Assembly: GCA_965199905.1 (NCBI GenBank)
Contig: OZ241366.1
Location: 1,302,001 to 1,366,000, forward strand
DNA: 64,000 nt
From: Ilyomonas sp965199905
GTDB taxonomy: Bacteria > Bacteroidota > Bacteroidia > Chitinophagales > Chitinophagaceae
Reading direction: 5' to 3'
The notes under the pieces are model-generated. The model searched no databases. It was not told the origin of the DNA and saw only the letters and a list, made by a program, of their open reading frames with translations. Of the stretch, positions 61,044 to 64,000 are shown piece after piece. How positions within the stretch are numbered: the stretch's first letter is position 1; each line of letters begins with the position of its first letter. The translations under genes and the position numbers were made by a program.

Positions 61044-61640
61044 ATGAAGAAACGAATTGTCAGCCTCCTTGCGGTTGTATTTTGTATTATCTCAGCCCAG
61101 GCACAACGCCTTGATTTTGGAGGAAAGATTGGCGCAAACATGACCAAAATTGATGGAAGCAAATTTAAAGAAGGCTTTGAATTGAATTACCAGCTTGGTT
61201 TTTTTGGAGAAATTGATTTCAATAAAAACTGGGGCATTCAACCGGAAGTTTTATTCAGTCAATCCACTTCATCTATTGATACGAGCGGCTTTAAATCAGT
61301 GTATCAAAACGCACCGGGCGCAATTCTGAAGAAAAATGTGCGGTTGAATTATTTAAACATTCCTGTTTTGCTGCGAATCAATGCCGGCAGGCTTCTTACG
61401 TTCAATGTAGGTCCGCAGTTCAGCATTTTGTTGAACGATCAGAAGAATCTCTTTCAAAATGGAAAACAGGCTTTCAAAAGTGGAGATTTAGCGGCGGTTG
61501 TCGGTGCACAAATTAATATCAGCAAGTTTCGTATTTATGGGCGTTATAACATTGGTTTGAATGATATTAATGATATAGACGATTCGCATAAATGGAAAAA
61601 TCAACAACTTCAGTTAGGCGTTGGCATCAAGTTATTATAA
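61044..61640 (+). CDS. Small outer-membrane beta-barrel protein (PorT-family-like)
   Basis: A 198-residue exported protein with signal peptide MKKRIVSLLAVVFCIISAQA-Q. The mature part is a series of amphipathic strands (LDFGGKIGANMTKIDG, FELNYQLGFFGEIDFN, WGIQPEVLFSQ, LNYLNIPVLLRINAG, FRIYGRYNIGLNDIND) ending QQLQLGVGIKLL, matching the eight-strand barrels grouped as porin family or PorT domain in Bacteroidota. The PLLLR-like IPVLLRINAGRLLTFNVGPQ is a hallmark of the group. Actual function unknown; the label does not imply T9SS PorT itself. A perfect-stem terminator follows. Confidence 0.88.
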   Translation: MKKRIVSLLAVVFCIISAQAQRLDFGGKIGANMTKIDGSKFKEGFELNYQLGFFGEIDFNKNWGIQPEVLFSQSTSSIDTSGFKSVYQNAPGAILKKNVRLNYLNIPVLLRINAGRLLTFNVGPQFSILLNDQKNLFQNGKQAFKSGDLAAVVGAQINISKFRIYGRYNIGLNDINDIDDSHKWKNQQLQLGVGIKLL

Positions 61641-61657
61641 ACTGTTTCTCATTTCAT

Positions 61658-61694
61658 AAAAAGGATGAATCATCATTGGTGATTCATCCTTTTT
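61658..61694 (+). terminator. Rho-independent terminator after the small barrel gene
   Basis: A perfect 15-bp stem, 61658-61672 with 61680-61694, 7-nt loop, ending in T. The stem core is GGATGAATCA against TGATTCATCC. Confidence 0.9.
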
Positions 61695-61739
61695 ATATGT
61701 ATAGAACCAGAATTTTAATGATGTTTGCTTTCTCGTATT

Positions 61740-63599
61740 ATGAAACCATTTTTTGTTCTTCCCGTTAGTTTATTATCTTTTTTTGTTGCTACCGCTCAGG
61801 TCAGCTTACCGGTTCCAAAAAACATACAAAAGCTTTATCAAAAAGGCACAAGAGCCATAGATGGCAAACCCGGAAAAAACTACTGGCAGAATACAGCGAA
61901 CTATACGCTCGATATTCAGTTTAATCCTGAAACACTTGCTATACAAGGCGTTGAGAGTATCGATTATATAAACAACAGTCCTGATACATTAAACGAAATG
62001 GTTTGGAAAATATATCCAAACCTGTATAAAAAAGGTTCAGTGCGCACGATGAAAATTGATGACGCTGACGTAAGCAACGGGCTTCAGTTTGATGATATAA
62101 AAATGAACAACGCGGGTATAAAAGATACAGCCACAGATGGTACCAACTTTTACTTGCGCAACATAACATTGCTTCCACATTCTAAAACTCATTTCGATGT
62201 TCGCTATCACTATATATTAAACAAAGGCTCGCACATACGCACCGGCGAGATTGAGCCCGGAGCCGACTTTATTGCTTACTTTTTTCCTCGCATAGCTGTG
62301 TATGATGACATCGATGGCTGGAACGAAAACCGATACTTTGGAACACAGGAATTTTATAATGATTTCTGCCATTTTACGGTGAATATTACCGTTCCAAAAA
62401 ACTATATCGTTTGGTGCACAGGCAATCTTTTAAACGGACAAAATGTTTTGAATGATACTTATTGGAAACGTTTGCAGGAAGCGGAAAAAAAGAATGATAT
62501 TATCACTATTATTGATAGCAGCGACATTAGTAGAAACAACATCACGGCAGACAAGCCAACTCTTACATGGCAATACGAAGCAGATTATGTAACTGATGTT
62601 GCTTTCGCAGTAAGTAATCATTATATGTGGCAATCTTCCAGCCTGGTTGCAGATAGCACAACAAGTCGCAGAACCCGTGTGGATGCTGTGTTTGCGCCAA
62701 AACACAAAGATTATTCTGAGGTGGTTTCTTTCGCAAGAAAAACAGTGGAAGCAATGAGCTTTACATTTCCCAAATGGCCATATCCTTATCCGCACGAAAC
62801 GGTATTTGATGGTCTTGACCAGATGGAATATCCAATGATGGTGAACGACAATCCACTGGAGCAAAAAGAAGATGCTATTGAGCTAACCGACCACGAGATT
62901 TTTCATACCATGTTTCCTTTTTATATGGGCATCAACGAAACCAAATATGCCTGGATGGATGAAGGCTGGGCAACTATTGGCGAGTGGCTGATTTCACCCA
63001 TTATAGATACAAGTATTAAAGATGATTATGGCGTTGAACCATACGAAAGAGCGGCCGGCACCGAAGAAGATTTGTCCATCGCTACTTTATCAACACAGGA
63101 AAGTGGAAATACTTATTTTCTCAATTCGTATCCCAAACCGGCCTTCGGTTATTTGTATATAAAAGATATGCTTGGCGATAAATTATTTACAAAAGCATTG
63201 CATCAATACATTGCGCAGTGGCAGGGAAAGCATCCAATGCCTTTCGACTTTTTTAATAGCATGAACGAAGGTGCCGGTCAAAATATGAACTGGTTTTGGA
63301 AACGCTGGTTTTTCGATGCTGGTGTGCCGAATTTAAGCATTACAGGCGTAAAGCAAAAAGGCAATAGGTTCACTGTTAAAGTAACTAATAAAGGTGGCAA
63401 GCCCGTGCCTGTTGATTTGGTATTACACTACGTAGACAACACCACGCATACGATACATGCCAGCGTTGATACCTGGAAAGATGATATAAGCACCTCCACT
63501 TTTATATTCGTTGCCAGAAAAAAAGTGGCGAGTATAACATTAGGCAGTTTATATACGCCCGATACCGACAAAAGCGACAACACGTTTATTGTAAAATAA
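61740..63599 (+). CDS. M1 family metallopeptidase, secreted (second copy)
   Basis: A 619-residue zinc peptidase. The start is at ATG 61740, where MKPFFVLPVSLLSFFVATAQ forms a signal peptide; an in-frame TTG five codons upstream is less likely. The zinc site is HEIFH (His385, Glu386, His389) with third ligand Glu408 in AWMDEGWA, fitting HExxH-x18-E. The upstream motif is DQMEYPMMV instead of the classic GxMEN, typical of a distinct M1 branch abundant in Bacteroidota. A C-terminal beta domain (about 530-619) with VTNKGGKPVPVDLVLHY replaces the helical domain of classic aminopeptidases. It is not a close copy of the enzyme at 43048. Confidence 0.93.
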   Translation: MKPFFVLPVSLLSFFVATAQVSLPVPKNIQKLYQKGTRAIDGKPGKNYWQNTANYTLDIQFNPETLAIQGVESIDYINNSPDTLNEMVWKIYPNLYKKGSVRTMKIDDADVSNGLQFDDIKMNNAGIKDTATDGTNFYLRNITLLPHSKTHFDVRYHYILNKGSHIRTGEIEPGADFIAYFFPRIAVYDDIDGWNENRYFGTQEFYNDFCHFTVNITVPKNYIVWCTGNLLNGQNVLNDTYWKRLQEAEKKNDIITIIDSSDISRNNITADKPTLTWQYEADYVTDVAFAVSNHYMWQSSSLVADSTTSRRTRVDAVFAPKHKDYSEVVSFARKTVEAMSFTFPKWPYPYPHETVFDGLDQMEYPMMVNDNPLEQKEDAIELTDHEIFHTMFPFYMGINETKYAWMDEGWATIGEWLISPIIDTSIKDDYGVEPYERAAGTEEDLSIATLSTQESGNTYFLNSYPKPAFGYLYIKDMLGDKLFTKALHQYIAQWQGKHPMPFDFFNSMNEGAGQNMNWFWKRWFFDAGVPNLSITGVKQKGNRFTVKVTNKGGKPVPVDLVLHYVDNTTHTIHASVDTWKDDISTSTFIFVARKKVASITLGSLYTPDTDKSDNTFIVK

Positions 63600-63656
63600 C
63601 CTTCTGCAGGAAAATTATTAATGCTGATAACGCCGGTTTATCCATCTTTACACATC

Positions 63657-64000
63657 ATGATTATCCGCAAAGCCACCTACTTAATTTCCAGTGCTTCGTA
63701 TGAGCAATGTCCGAAACCAGACCGGCCGGAGTATGCTTTTATCGGCAGAAGTAATGTTGGTAAATCTTCGCTTATCAATATGCTTTGCAATAACACCAAA
63801 CTGGCTAAAACATCGGCTGCGCCTGGAAAAACGCAGCTTATTAATCATTTTGAAATTCAAAGTGGCGCGAAGGAAAAGTCACCAACTATCAAATGGTATC
63901 TTGTCGATTTGCCCGGCTACGGTTTTGCAAAAGTATCGCAAAGCAGCCGGCGCAGGTGGGAGCAGATGATTGAAAATTATCTTCGCAAACGCCCCAATAT
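63657..64000 (+). CDS. engB: ribosome biogenesis GTPase EngB (YihA/YsxC), truncated by window edge
   Basis: The first 114 residues of a roughly 200-residue GTPase needed for 50S subunit assembly and normal division; the rest lies beyond the right edge. It starts at ATG 63657 (MIIRKATYLISSASYEQCPK). Visible GTPase motifs are G1 GRSNVGKSSLIN (about residues 31-42), the G2-type KTSAAPGKTQLIN (about 50-62) and G3 DLPGYGFAKVS (about 85-95). The P-loop GRSNVGKSS and DLPGYGFA are diagnostic for this family. Confidence 0.95.
   Translation, partial: MIIRKATYLISSASYEQCPKPDRPEYAFIGRSNVGKSSLINMLCNNTKLAKTSAAPGKTQLINHFEIQSGAKEKSPTIKWYLVDLPGYGFAKVSQSSRRRWEQMIENYLRKRPN

Overview
The window looks like a chromosomal segment of a Bacteroidota bacterium, most likely family Chitinophagaceae or a close relative. 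The evidence is the ruvA-sprA pair (SprA is the type IX secretion outer-membrane translocon), a TonB-dependent receptor with an N-terminal carboxypeptidase-regulatory-like domain, a GH97 glycosidase, a glycine-rich RRM protein, small proteins of Chitinophagaceae character, and -7 promoter motifs of the Bacteroidota type TAnnTTTG. Shine-Dalgarno sequences are weak throughout. No rRNA, tRNA, CRISPR array, prophage or intact insertion sequence was found. Most of the window is ordinary core genome with short accessory pockets.

1-14.2 kb: a truncated DUF1015 gene and serC (serine/PLP), divergent from an orphan umuC polymerase; a Tat-exported Gfo/Idh/MocA oxidoreductase; a YozG-type regulator with a DUF2975 membrane protein; a DUF5009 membrane protein; an efp-accB-accC operon (translation factor plus the biotin half of acetyl-CoA carboxylase); an RRM protein; a DUF3467 protein; a CDF metal transporter; and a UvrD/PcrA helicase. 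14.2-15.5 kb is an AT-rich pocket with a broken gene and a two-gene HEPN unit. 15.7-18.8 kb holds gnd and zwf of the pentose phosphate pathway. 19-21 kb holds a HipA-like kinase/DUF3037 pair, a GNAT acetyltransferase and an unknown small gene.

21-38 kb: an outer-membrane barrel protein, ftsK, a small membrane ORF, the 7.3-kb sprA with ruvA upstream, two small acidic proteins, a FUSC-family membrane protein, an 80-residue protein with its own promoter and terminator, and panC. 38-48 kb: a GH97 glycosidase, a small envelope protein, a PlsC-like acyltransferase, MsrA, an M1 peptidase, an NlpC/P60 lipoprotein, a small membrane protein and a PhoB/PhoR-like two-component system. 49-64 kb: a second Gfo/Idh/MocA protein, a large lipoprotein fusing ThuA, PQQ-type sugar dehydrogenase, PKD and cytochrome c domains, a TonB receptor, a secreted esterase, an S1/P1 nuclease, a Rieske-FAD oxidoreductase, a membrane metallophosphoesterase, a small barrel protein, a second M1 peptidase, and the start of engB.

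The most unusual signal is not a protein. A roughly 107-bp intergenic element occurs five times in full and once in part (about 17.2, 18.9, 41.1, 44.8, 48.9 and 60.8 kb). Every full copy lies 3' of a gene, in the same orientation relative to that gene, and carries a hairpin whose stem shows compensatory and wobble changes between copies. I do not recognise it as a named family. Secondary points of interest are the HEPN pocket, the HipA-like/DUF3037 pair, an EF-P with arginine at the tip position usually held by lysine, and the orphan umuC with a palindrome upstream.
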